Assembly (NCBI GenBank): GCA_965215765.1
Contig: OZ244118.1
Coordinates: forward strand, 1,240,001 to 1,304,000
Origin: G965212025 sp965215765
Lineage (GTDB): Bacteria; Pseudomonadota; Gammaproteobacteria; Poriferisulfidales; Oxydemutatoraceae
Length of the DNA stretch: 64,000 bases
Direction of reading: 5' to 3'
The notes under the pieces were generated by a model. The model made no database searches. It was not told the DNA's origin and was given only the letters and a program-made list of their open reading frames with translations. This document shows, piece by piece, positions 18,134-26,787 of this stretch. The translations under genes and the position numbers were made by a program. Positions within the stretch are counted from its first letter, which is position 1, and each line of letters starts with the position of its first letter.

Positions 18134-19150
18134 ATGTATCAGCGTGAGAGAGTATTGCAATACTTGAAGGAGCGTCCCAATGTAAAGCTGACTGCGCTGC
18201 AGATCGCCGAAGGGATCATTGCCAAGTTCCACGACATATACGAAGTGAAGAAGAAGAACAGCCGAGTAATCAGCACGTACAATGAACTCTTAGCCCAAGT
18301 GACCTCAGAAATTGGTGCTCACGGCTCAAGTTGGCAGAGGCGATACCCGGAGTTAAAGACTACCGAGAACTTGCCGCGCGAGTACTATTACTCGGAGCAG
18401 ACAGGTAGTGCTGAGGTAGCGGTAGCCGAGAGTATGTCCGATGCAACAGTTACGAGTACGACCGATGCGATGGATACGAGTGTGCCCGATGCGGCGGATA
18501 CGAGCACGACCGTCGCAACAGTTACGAGCACGACCGATGCGGCGGACACACATGCCACAAAGCTCAGCGAGCACGACCTGTACCCCAAGCTCTCGCAGTA
18601 CCTGTGGAAGGAGTTCAAGGTGTACTCGAAACGCATTGACGAGAAGCGTTCATCGAATAAACACGGGAGTAAAGGTAGCAACCGTTGGCTTTATCCGGAT
18701 GTGGTCGGGATGGAGGTCTTGGGTAGTGATTGGCACCCGGAGGTGCAGGAGTGTGTGAAACTCTATTCCGATAGGCGCACCAAGTTGTGGTCGTTCGAGG
18801 TCAAGCTGGGGATCAACCGGTCGAACGTTCGTGAATGTTTCTTCCAGGCCGTTTCCAATTCGTCATGGGCCAACCTCGGATATTTGGTCGCGTCTAAAAT
18901 TACGGGGAAGGGTACGCTCAAGGAACTGCGTATGCTGACTGCAGTTCATGGTATTGGGCTGATCGAGTTGAGAGCCGATGCTCTTGCTAAGAGCCAAGTG
19001 ATAATTCCGGCGCGTGAGAAGGTTGAGATCGACTGGGACACGAGTAACCGGTTGGCGACTGAGAACAAGGATTTTTTCGAATACGTGAAGCGGGTGAGGC
19101 AGTTCTATCAGACAGGTGACCCGTTGGTGAAGTTTTGGGGTCCCCGCTAG
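18134..19150 (+). CDS. COG2958-family protein: winged helix plus nuclease-like domain
   Basis: 338 aa. Residues 1-90 form a HARE-type winged helix (LTALQIAEGIIAKF, then RRYPELKTTENLPREYYYSE). Residues about 95-145 are a Thr/Asp/Ala-rich linker made of short DNA repeats. Residues about 145-338 carry LYPKLSQYLWKEF, WLYPDVVGME, KLWSFEVKLGINRSNVRE and NSSWANLGYLVA, typical of COG2958 and consistent with a PD-(D/E)xK fold (Asp and E-x-K). Such proteins are common in defence islands but lack a demonstrated role. The 3' 225 bp are duplicated directly downstream. Confidence 0.75.
   Translation: MYQRERVLQYLKERPNVKLTALQIAEGIIAKFHDIYEVKKKNSRVISTYNELLAQVTSEIGAHGSSWQRRYPELKTTENLPREYYYSEQTGSAEVAVAESMSDATVTSTTDAMDTSVPDAADTSTTVATVTSTTDAADTHATKLSEHDLYPKLSQYLWKEFKVYSKRIDEKRSSNKHGSKGSNRWLYPDVVGMEVLGSDWHPEVQECVKLYSDRRTKLWSFEVKLGINRSNVRECFFQAVSNSSWANLGYLVASKITGKGTLKELRMLTAVHGIGLIELRADALAKSQVIIPAREKVEIDWDTSNRLATENKDFFEYVKRVRQFYQTGDPLVKFWGPR
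18435..18555 (+). repeat. Minisatellite coding for the linker of the COG2958 protein
   Basis: Degenerate units of about 18 bases (ACGAGYACGACCGATGCG and variants, with GCGGAT inserts) are repeated about six times in frame and encode TSTTDA-like residues between the HTH and nuclease-like domains. Confidence 0.7.
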
Positions 19151-19384
19151 TCTTATGGGCTGACTACAGTTCATGGTATCGGGCTGATTGAGTTGAGAGC
19201 CGATGCTCCTACTTGGAGCCAGGTGATAATTCCGGCGCGTGAGAAGGTTGAGATCGATTGGGACACGTGCAACCGGCTGGCGACTGAGAACAAGGATTTT
19301 TTGGAATACGTGGAGTTGGTGAGGCAGTTCTACCAGACAGGTAAGACATGGCTGGAGGCTTGGGATCCCCGCTAGTCTTATGGG
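18935..19384 (+). repeat. 225-bp tandem repeat covering the gene's 3' end
   Basis: 18935-19159 and 19160-19384 are diverged direct copies. The second encodes an orphan tail similar to the last about 70 residues of the COG2958 protein (HGIGLIELRADAP, EIDWDTCNRLATENKDF), ending in TAG at 19375; it has no start signal and is a pseudogene fragment. Both copies end in CCCGCTAGTCTTATGG. Confidence 0.85.
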
Positions 19385-20156
19385 CTGAGTGCGGTTTTAT
19401 GGTGCCAGGAGACGAAGAGAACAGCTTATGGTGTTCATGTGTGCGCTCAGAAAGCGTGTCATAAAATTTTTCATCAGCCGCGAGCTCATTTACCATGTTT
19501 GGCTGGCTTGCTTTTTCGCACACGTGGTCAAAACGTTTAATTCGGCCAAAGCTTTGAAGGTGTTTCGGGGAAGATCCAGGGGTTGAGAGTACCGAGAACG
19601 CGCTTGGGGGCTCTGACATGGCCGGGGTTTTCCCGACCCACTGTAGCCGTAGTCCACCGTGATGTTGTCTTTGCCAAGTTTCGTGTGGTCTTTTCGGCGT
19701 GAGAGCTTTCGCATCTTCTGTGTCACTGATTGAACGTAAACAGGGGACTCTTGCCACCTTCAGAGAAAATATGGACGCAACAAAAAGGGGACTTGTTTGC
19801 GTGAGTTTTCCTTCGGTTTCTTGGCGGCAAAGCGTTCGGCAATATTTTGGTCAGAAGGTTCAGTCTGCGTAAGAAGTTCGGTGGCGGTCGCTTGGAATCG
19901 TTCGGGACGCTTGGAAAATCATTTGATCAGCACCTTGGTGGCCGCGATGCCTGAGCGAGCCAAGTGGCTTCAGTGTGCTAGCATCCGAGCCGTCTTGTGC
20001 GGTTCCATCCTGCCTGATTCTGTTGTGCTCAGTCACCAGAAGCTGTTCAGATTTCGGGATTCGGCTCGCACCACAGCCACGAGGAAAACTTATGACCAAT
20101 GAATCAGTGCTGACAGCACTAAGCATCTTGTCCGAAAGCACACGAGTTCTTCAACC
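19385..20156. other. Intergenic stretch, nothing recognised
   Basis: Several open frames of 60-180 codons occur on both strands, but none shows a family signature or a good ribosome site. It may contain decayed gene remains. Confidence 0.4.
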
Positions 20157-22250
20157 ATGAAAGCTACGCAAGCAAAATTTCTGACCCTCCTAAAGAATTC
20201 GTGGCAATTCGTTATCCCAATCTATCAGAGGACATACTCATGGACTGAGCGTGAATGTCGCCAGCTTTGGGATGACATCATTCGCGCTGGCAGTAACAAT
20301 GCGATCTCGGCTCATTTTGTGGGCTCCGTGGTCTACATAGAGAGGGGGGTTTCCCAGGCCACCAGACAATCACCACTCCTCGTGATTGATGGCCAGCAAA
20401 GGTTGACCACGGTTACTTTGATTCTCGAAGCCTTGGCGCGGCAGTTGGGGGATGACGAGCCCGTTGATGGTTTTTCGGCCAGGAAGCTACGCGAGTACTA
20501 CATGCTGAATTCGTTGGAGGCAGGAGAACGCAAATTCAAGCTTTTGCTTTCTAAGACCGATAAGACGAGCCTCTTGGCCTTGGTTCAACAGAAAGCACAA
20601 CCCGCCGATCAGTCTCTGCGCATCAACGAAAACTTCGCCTTCTTCGAGAGCCAGGTGAAAGATCCCAGAACTAACTTTTCTGCGCTTTGCGACGGTCTTG
20701 CAAAGCTGACCGTAGTTGACGTCACGCTCGAGCGAGATCAGGACAACCCTCAGCTCATTTTTGAGAGTATGAATTCGGCGGGGCTTGAGCTTAACCAAGC
20801 AGATCTGATCCGCAATTTCGTCCTGATGGGGCTGGAACCTGATCACCAGACCGTACTGTACGAGGAGCATTGGCGGCCGATGGAGGTGGATTTTGGTCAG
20901 GAGGGAGGTGGCTCAGGTTTCGCTGGCTTCATGCGGCACTACCTGACGCTGAAGACGGGAGAGATTCCAAAGGTTCGCGGGGTGTACAAGGCGTTCAAGT
21001 CTTTCGCGCAAACGTCCGATGTGGTTGCCGGTGGTATGGACGCTCTAGTCAGGGACATTCATGACTTTGCGACTTATTACTGTTCTATGGAACTGGGGAA
21101 AGAACCCGATAAGAAGCTTGCAGTGGCCTTTCGTGATCTAAGAGAATTGAAGGTGAACGTCGCTTATCCGCTCTTGCTTGAGCTCTACGATGATTATGCG
21201 CACGAAAGGCTGGATGGCGCAGATTTCGAGACCGCTGTTCGTTTGGTGGAGGCGTACGTATTACGCCGAGCAGTGTGTGAAGTTCCTCCCAATGCGCTCA
21301 ACAAGATCTTTGCCACCTTTAGACGGGCATTGCGGAAGGATAAATATCTGGAGAGCATGAAGGCTCATCTCCTGTGGCTGACTTTCTCCGGACGTTTCCC
21401 GAGAAATGAGGCGTTCAGGCACGCACTAATCACGCGCAACCTCTACAAATTTCTTCGTGTGCACTACTTCCTGCGTCGCCTGGAAAACCATGGCCGCAAG
21501 GAGTGTGTGCCGGTCGATGAATACACCATTGAACACATTCTTCCGCAAAACGAAAATCTTTCTGAGGAATGGCAGAATGATCTTGGGCCTGAGTGGAGAA
21601 GTGTGCAGGAAACTCAGTTACATACGCTTGGGAACCTTACGCTTACCGGCTACAACTCCGAATACAGTGACCGACCCTTTCTGGAAAAACGTGACATGAC
21701 AGGCGGGTTCAGAGAGAGTCCTCTAAAGCTAAACGAGGATCTGGGCAAACTTGACCGGTGGGATGAACCTGCCATTCAGAGACGTGCTGAACGGCTAGCG
21801 GCGTTGGCCGCTAGCGTGTGGGCGGAGCCCTCGTTGCCTGCTGACGTGCTCAAGTCATACCGCCCCAAGAGCGGTAAGAAGACAAGTTACTCCATTGATG
21901 ATTATTCGCAGCTCGCCGCAGGCTCCCCCATGCGGGCTCTATTCGATACGCTCCGTAAGGATGTGTTGGTGCTCGACCCGTGTGTAATAGAAGGGTTTCG
22001 CAAGTACTACATCGCCTACAAAGCGAAGACCAATTTCGTTAACGTCGTGCTGCGAAAGGAACACCTTCTGCTTTTTCTGAGCATGCAGTTCCACGAACTC
22101 CACGACCCTAGGGGTCTGGCGAGGGATGTCGCCAATATTGGTCATGATAGCACTGGTGATGTAGAGGTACGTCTCAGCGAACTGGAAAAGCTACCGTACG
22201 TTATGACCTTGGTGAGGCAAGCGTTCGATAAGCAAATGGAAAACGTGTAA
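20157..22250 (+). CDS. GmrSD-type (DUF262-DUF1524) type IV restriction protein
   Basis: 697 aa. The N-terminal DUF262 domain has VIPIYQRTYSWT and the nucleotide-binding VIDGQQRLTTVTL near residue 80, and QLIFESMNSAGLELNQADLI near 200. The DUF1524 HNH-like nuclease domain lies near residues 455-515, with YTIEHILPQNENLS and LHTLGNLTLTGYN. The last about 90 residues look like the DUF5655-type tail often attached. The family cleaves phage DNA carrying modified bases in an NTP-stimulated way. The next gene follows after 25 bases in the same direction, so they probably form an operon. Confidence 0.88.
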   Translation: MKATQAKFLTLLKNSWQFVIPIYQRTYSWTERECRQLWDDIIRAGSNNAISAHFVGSVVYIERGVSQATRQSPLLVIDGQQRLTTVTLILEALARQLGDDEPVDGFSARKLREYYMLNSLEAGERKFKLLLSKTDKTSLLALVQQKAQPADQSLRINENFAFFESQVKDPRTNFSALCDGLAKLTVVDVTLERDQDNPQLIFESMNSAGLELNQADLIRNFVLMGLEPDHQTVLYEEHWRPMEVDFGQEGGGSGFAGFMRHYLTLKTGEIPKVRGVYKAFKSFAQTSDVVAGGMDALVRDIHDFATYYCSMELGKEPDKKLAVAFRDLRELKVNVAYPLLLELYDDYAHERLDGADFETAVRLVEAYVLRRAVCEVPPNALNKIFATFRRALRKDKYLESMKAHLLWLTFSGRFPRNEAFRHALITRNLYKFLRVHYFLRRLENHGRKECVPVDEYTIEHILPQNENLSEEWQNDLGPEWRSVQETQLHTLGNLTLTGYNSEYSDRPFLEKRDMTGGFRESPLKLNEDLGKLDRWDEPAIQRRAERLAALAASVWAEPSLPADVLKSYRPKSGKKTSYSIDDYSQLAAGSPMRALFDTLRKDVLVLDPCVIEGFRKYYIAYKAKTNFVNVVLRKEHLLLFLSMQFHELHDPRGLARDVANIGHDSTGDVEVRLSELEKLPYVMTLVRQAFDKQMENV

Positions 22251-22275
22251 ACGAAAGTGTGAGAAAGAGCAGAAA

Positions 22276-24006
22276 ATGAGCCACGGAGAACACACCTCCG
22301 CGCTATTCAAGCTTTCCATTCCGAGTCCGGACGGCCAGATTGATATAACACTTAAGGCCGGTTCTTCCATTATTTTCGTCGGCGCAAATGGCAGTGGAAA
22401 GACGCGATTATCTGAATATATTGAAACTGATTTCAAGCTAAGAGCACATCGTATTTCGGCGCACCGCGCGCAATCCCTTAACCCTAATGTTTCCAAAATT
22501 AGTGAAGAAAAGGCGTTAGCAGGTCTCAGAACTGGCGATAACTCTGAGAATACAAGCGGCAAGATTTCTCGTAGGAGGAGTAGTAGATGGAGAGGTAGGG
22601 GGGCTGTGGCGCAACTAAATGATTACGACCATTTGCTTCAAGTTCTGTTTGCCGACCAAGCCAACGTATCACTTGAGACCCACAGGAGAAAGCATGTAGG
22701 TGGCTATTTTGAAGTCAAATTTACAAAATTTCAGAAACTTGAAGAAATTTGGGAAGATTTACTTCCGGAAAGAAAACTAGAGATTACTGGCGACAATATT
22801 GAGGTTTTGATTGGTCCCGGTGACGAGCCTTACAGTGCGTCTGAAATGAGCGATGGTGAGCGCGCGATTTTCTACTTGATTGGACAGACTCTTGCCGCCG
22901 CCAATGACTCGTTGCTGATTATTGATGAACCTGAGCTTCATGTTCATCATTCGATAATGAGCAAATTGTGGGATCGTCTGGAGGGAGCACGTCCGGATTG
23001 TGCGTTTGTTTTTGTTACGCATGACTTGGAGTTTGCTACATCCAGAGTGGGGCAAAAGTATGTTGTTAACAGCTATAGACTTATGCCCCCCTCGCCGCAT
23101 AACACTTATGCGCAGGATATGCCGCAATGGAGAATGCAACTCGTGCCAGAGGATAGTGGCTTTGATGAAGAGGTTACGACACTAATCCTTGGAAGCCGTA
23201 AGCCAATTCTGTTCGTCGAGGGTAGTGATACCAGCCTTGATAAGTCAATTTATCGAAACTGTTTTCCAGATAGGACTATTATTCCGAGGGGTTCTTGCGA
23301 AGTTGTCATCCGTTCTGTACAAACCATGCAGGAAAGTGAGACCCTGACGAGGGTGGATTGCAAGGGAATTGTCGATGCGGACGACCGTGACGAGGAAGAG
23401 ATCAAGAGACTTGAGAAAAAAGGAATTTCGGCACTCAAGGTGTCAGAGATTGAGAACATTATATTGTTGCCTAAAGTTAGCCGCGCTATCGCTGAGAGCA
23501 ATGAACACATGGGTGTCGAATTAGACAAGCTGCTTGAGGATTTACAAGATGATATATTTGCTGATGCAAAAAAGAATCTCGAAGAGGCAGTTAAGCGCTA
23601 CTGTTGCCGGAGGATTAGTCGATTGCTAAAGAAGATTGATTTGAGTGGCAAGAAGAGTGTCAATGATATCGAATCTGAATATAAACGACTAACAGGCGAG
23701 CTTGACATCCAAAAGATTGCACAGTTAAAAAGAAAGTTGATCAGTAATGCGATCGAAAAGCGAGATCTCAAACTGCTTCTGGAAAATTATGACAACAAGG
23801 GGCTACTAGCTATTGCTGCGGGGAGATTGAAAGATATGCGTAAGACAGCTTTTTGTAATTGGCTTTCGAGAAATCTAGACAACAAAGAACCTTCTAGCGT
23901 ACTTATGAGCATTAGAAAAAGCCTTCCAAAAATTTGCTCTGATTCGGTGCGCCCGACAGATGGCTCTACGAAACTACATCCTAAAGAGAACCGAAATAAG
24001 CTGTAA
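22276..24006 (+). CDS. AAA ATPase-DUF4435 fusion (PARIS-like)
   Basis: 576 aa. Residues 1-260 are an ABC-type ATPase: Walker A IIFVGANGSGKTRLSEY near 34-50, the signature-like EMSDGERAIFYLIG near 193, Walker B LLIIDEPELHVHH near 215 and the H-loop FVTHD near 245. From about residue 310, ILFVEGSD and GIVDADDRDEEEI give the Glu and Asp-x-Asp of a TOPRIM-like DUF4435 domain. This is the pairing of AriA and AriB in PARIS, which senses phage anti-restriction proteins, here in one chain. Overcoming-lysogenization-defect nucleases are an alternative but have a different TOPRIM layout. It shares an operon with the GmrSD-type gene. Confidence 0.65.
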   Translation: MSHGEHTSALFKLSIPSPDGQIDITLKAGSSIIFVGANGSGKTRLSEYIETDFKLRAHRISAHRAQSLNPNVSKISEEKALAGLRTGDNSENTSGKISRRRSSRWRGRGAVAQLNDYDHLLQVLFADQANVSLETHRRKHVGGYFEVKFTKFQKLEEIWEDLLPERKLEITGDNIEVLIGPGDEPYSASEMSDGERAIFYLIGQTLAAANDSLLIIDEPELHVHHSIMSKLWDRLEGARPDCAFVFVTHDLEFATSRVGQKYVVNSYRLMPPSPHNTYAQDMPQWRMQLVPEDSGFDEEVTTLILGSRKPILFVEGSDTSLDKSIYRNCFPDRTIIPRGSCEVVIRSVQTMQESETLTRVDCKGIVDADDRDEEEIKRLEKKGISALKVSEIENIILLPKVSRAIAESNEHMGVELDKLLEDLQDDIFADAKKNLEEAVKRYCCRRISRLLKKIDLSGKKSVNDIESEYKRLTGELDIQKIAQLKRKLISNAIEKRDLKLLLENYDNKGLLAIAAGRLKDMRKTAFCNWLSRNLDNKEPSSVLMSIRKSLPKICSDSVRPTDGSTKLHPKENRNKL

Positions 24007-24072
24007 TAGGTCAGTCAGCAGTTCTATAAGTACCTTCAAGATATTCCGTAGCAGCAATCATGGGGGCATCAG

Positions 24073-24471
24073 CTACCCATAACTGGCGATAAATAATTTC
24101 TTGTCGTTTACTACTACAAAGTTGGTCAGGCAGATGTAGCGAATGGGCTTTTCTACCTTCTGTTCAGCGTGCCGGTAAAGGTAGGAATCCCTGAATTTGT
24201 ACTTCAGGTAGCTCTTCAACCAATTGAAACTGGTCTGCCGGGAGCATTCTTTGCAGTCACTCGTAGCATCAAAGTCATCGTAAGAAGACGGATCGGGGTA
24301 GTTCTTCAGTTCGACGTAGACGTAGGCCTCGGCGAACTCTGCCACGATATCGACACTCTTCATGGGTGCTCCGTGGAATGTTGGCTTTTCGGGATCTTTC
24401 TCGTCAAAGACGAAGGCCTCCAGAGCATCCTCAAACCGGAACTCGAAGCCATCAGTCTGAACCACCTTCAT
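24073..24471 (-). pseudogene. Truncated second copy of the ATPase-linked nuclease-like gene
   Basis: The first about 115 residues match the 180-aa protein at 26245-26787 (DGFEFRFEDALEAFVFDE, VDIVAEFAEAYVYVELKNY, HYICLTN), then the sequence changes to an unrelated tail and stops at 132 aa. Truncation marks the left limit of the 2316-bp duplication. The putative Asp and E-x-K residues remain, so residual function is possible. It overlaps its ATPase gene by ATGA. Confidence 0.7.
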
Positions 24472-25532
24472 CTGCCGAGGTCACCCATGCTGTTGTCAAT
24501 TTCCCGGTCGATAAGGAATCCATAGGCTTCGTTAATTGGGTTCGGACTGATTTTCAGATAGTTCTCTGTGGAAGAGATTTTGACCTCGGAGGTGTCGGGG
24601 TCACGGTAGAGGCTATGGAAACACGCGTGGTCATTCTTGCTTTTGTCCATAAGCAGGTCGAACCATCTAAGCACCACATAGTCGTGGGTTACCAGAATGA
24701 TCTGCTGCCCATTGCGCGACAGTTCCAGCAGAATCTGCACGAGCAGTTCCGCCAGCTTGGGATTCAGGTTGGACTCCGGCTCGTCCCAGAACAGTGAGCC
24801 GCTGACACCGGGCTCGATCGCGCCGGTTTCCAGCAGGCGAGCAAGAATGCCTGCCTTGAGGAAACCTTCCGCCACGCAGTTGGCTGAGTATTCGGCATTC
24901 CCGGTTTTGAAGGTGACTCTGCCGCCACCATGGAACACGAAATGACCGTTATAGATGCCTTCGATCTCCGCAATGGCCCATTTGGATTTTTCGTGAAGCA
25001 TTTTTTTCCGGACTTCAGGGAGATCCAGCAGCAGGCAGATGTCCTGATACCTCTGGTCAAAGGAGACGCCGTATTTTTCATACAGGCTGCTGAAACCCTT
25101 CATGAAAGAAAGGACTTCTTTCGTTGGGATGAAAACCGCCTCTGATCGGTACTGCTCATAGTTATTCCGGTTCGGAATGACCAGTGCCTTGGAATTACTG
25201 GAAAAGGTCGCGGTGATCTTTTGGTCTTGGGCAAACCGGGCGTGCAGATAAGCTTGGCTGGTCGCTCCTTGGTGATGCATCTTTCCCAGTTTGTCGTCCA
25301 AAGGCATGAAAAGGTGGAGCAGCCTGGCCGTCAGTGCATCTTTGAGATCTTCGGCATCGGCGTCGGGCTTGTTCTTGAACAGTGACGCACCGGCGCACAG
25401 GCAATATGCAGCTTTGAGCAAGTGGGTTTTGCCCGTGCCGTTCTCACCGATGATTACGTTAATCCGGGGAGAGAAATCCAGCTTCAAGTTATTGAATACT
25501 GTGAAATTTCTCAGGTGGAGGTGCTCAATCAT
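24468..25532 (-). CDS. BREX-island AAA ATPase, copy 2
   Basis: 354 aa, an SMC/RecF-like ATPase: NVIIGENGTGKTHLLKAAY (Walker A) near residues 26-45, SGSLFWDEPESNLNPKLAEL (Walker B) near 245, and ILVTHDYVVLRW near 275. It differs from copy 1 at 26784-27848 by scattered substitutions only. It is followed by the truncated nuclease-like gene. It probably powers or gates the partner protein as in other ATPase-nuclease defence pairs. Confidence 0.85.
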   Translation of the reverse strand: MIEHLHLRNFTVFNNLKLDFSPRINVIIGENGTGKTHLLKAAYCLCAGASLFKNKPDADAEDLKDALTARLLHLFMPLDDKLGKMHHQGATSQAYLHARFAQDQKITATFSSNSKALVIPNRNNYEQYRSEAVFIPTKEVLSFMKGFSSLYEKYGVSFDQRYQDICLLLDLPEVRKKMLHEKSKWAIAEIEGIYNGHFVFHGGGRVTFKTGNAEYSANCVAEGFLKAGILARLLETGAIEPGVSGSLFWDEPESNLNPKLAELLVQILLELSRNGQQIILVTHDYVVLRWFDLLMDKSKNDHACFHSLYRDPDTSEVKISSTENYLKISPNPINEAYGFLIDREIDNSMGDLGR

Positions 25533-25587
25533 ATTTGGATTCTTTTGCCTTTGCGGATTTCTTTCAGCAGTGCTTCACGCATGGCTT

Positions 25588-25806
25588 TCAGATAGTGTTC
25601 CACGTCACTCTCGTTAGCCAGCCAAGCTTTATCAAACGGAACCTGTTCTTGAACAGTGACGCACCGGTGCACAGGCAGTATGCAGCTTTGAGCAAGTGAG
25701 TTTTGCCCGTGCCGTTTTCACCGATGATCACGTTAATTCTTGGCGAGAAGTCCAGCTTCAAGTTATTGAATATCGTGAAATTTCTCAGGTGGAGGTGCTC
25801 AATCAT
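25588..25806 (-). pseudogene. ATPase 5' fragment fused out of frame to a brxC tail (unit 2)
   Basis: The first 54 residues equal the ATPase N-terminus through Walker A and SLFKN. The reading then enters brxC tail DNA in the wrong frame (RFRLIKLGWLTRVTWNTI) and stops. It is a product of a 271-bp tandem duplication spanning the brxC end and the ATPase start. It could still make a 72-aa P-loop peptide, since its ATG keeps the brxC-coupled position. Confidence 0.85.
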
Positions 25807-26240
25807 ATTTGGATTCTTTTGCCTTTTCGGATTTCTTTCAGGAGTGCCTCCCGCATAGATTTCAGATAGTGTTCCACGTCACTCTCGTTAGCCAGCCAAG
25901 CTTTATCAAACGGAACCTGCACAGAATAGCTCGGCACGTACTCGACCTTGTTTTCGGCTTGCGTCGCCTGGTTTCCTTCATTCTTCAGAGCCGCATCACC
26001 AATAGCAGGCGTCTCTGACCAAGCTGCCAGCTGCGAAAACTGTTGCTGATAATTGTCTCCCTCAAAACAGTGTACGGCATCGCGGATTACCGCTATCAGT
26101 TCGAGGTTCCTGACCGCCTCCGCACTTTCACGCCTGGCGGCACTTTCCTCGAACAGCACGGCCTCCAGCTTCTCGGTGACTTGTTGTCTCAGGCTACGTC
26201 TGGCGAAGCATGCGAACCTTTTGAGTTTGGTTGTCTCCAT
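25803..26240 (-). pseudogene. pglX 5' end fused in frame to the brxC 3' end
   Basis: The ORF begins METTKLKRFACFARRSLRQQ and SAARRESAEAVRNLE, the typical start of BREX-1 PglX methyltransferases, preceded by GGAG at the end of the nuclease-like gene. After about 46 codons, at position 26101, it changes to the last about 98 codons of brxC (LIAVIRDAVHCFEG to KGKRIQI), still in frame. The result is a 145-aa chimera with no catalytic motifs. It shows that pglX once followed the ATPase/nuclease-like pair and that the duplication joined pglX to brxC. Confidence 0.85.
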
Positions 26241-26244
26241 CCAT

Positions 26245-26787
26245 TCATGCTCCGCTCGCCTTGGTGGCGGCATCAATGCGTTTGGCCGACCACTTCGGAA
26301 ATTTTTTGTTCCACTTGTCCAGGTTCACGACCAGGCAGCTTGAAGCCAGTGCCTTGACCCATCGAGGCGAGGCTTTGCCCACCGGAAGCTCCACTTTCAA
26401 GGATTGCTGCATTTTTCTGTTCTTGGCGTTAGCAAGGTTGGTCAGGCAGATGTAGTGAACGGGCTTTTCCACCTTCTGTTCAGCGTGCCGGTAAAGGTAG
26501 GAATCCCTGAACTTGTACTTCAGGTAGCCCTTCAAGTGATTGAAACTGGTCTGCCGGGAGCATTCTTTGCAGTCACTCGTGGTGCCGAAGTCGTCGTAGG
26601 ATGACGGATTGTGAAAGTCCTTCAGTTCGACGTAGACGTAGTCATCGGCGAACTCTGCCACGATATCGACGCCCTTCATGGGGGCCCCGTGGAATGTTGG
26701 CTTTTCAGGATCTGTCTCATCAAAGACGAAGGCATCCAGGGCATTCTCAAACCGGAACTCGAAGCCATCAGTCTGAACCACCTTCAT
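26245..26787 (-). CDS. Nuclease-like partner of the BREX-island ATPase
   Basis: 180 aa. VDIVAEFADDYVYVELKDF near residues 38-56 gives Asp followed by Glu-x-Lys, the layout of a PD-(D/E)xK nuclease; CKECSRQTSFNHLKGYLKYK follows. The protein is basic toward the end (KWNKKFPKWSAKR). Its ATG overlaps the stop of ATPase copy 1. An ATPase plus nuclease pair inside a BREX operon looks like an accessory defence pair. I know of no name for it, and the nuclease call is tentative. Confidence 0.6.
   Translation of the reverse strand: MKVVQTDGFEFRFENALDAFVFDETDPEKPTFHGAPMKGVDIVAEFADDYVYVELKDFHNPSSYDDFGTTSDCKECSRQTSFNHLKGYLKYKFRDSYLYRHAEQKVEKPVHYICLTNLANAKNRKMQQSLKVELPVGKASPRWVKALASSCLVVNLDKWNKKFPKWSAKRIDAATKASGA

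Noticed and set aside
19209..19757. A 182-codon minus-strand frame
   Set aside because: It runs antisense through the duplicated COG2958 tail and has no ribosome site or domain.
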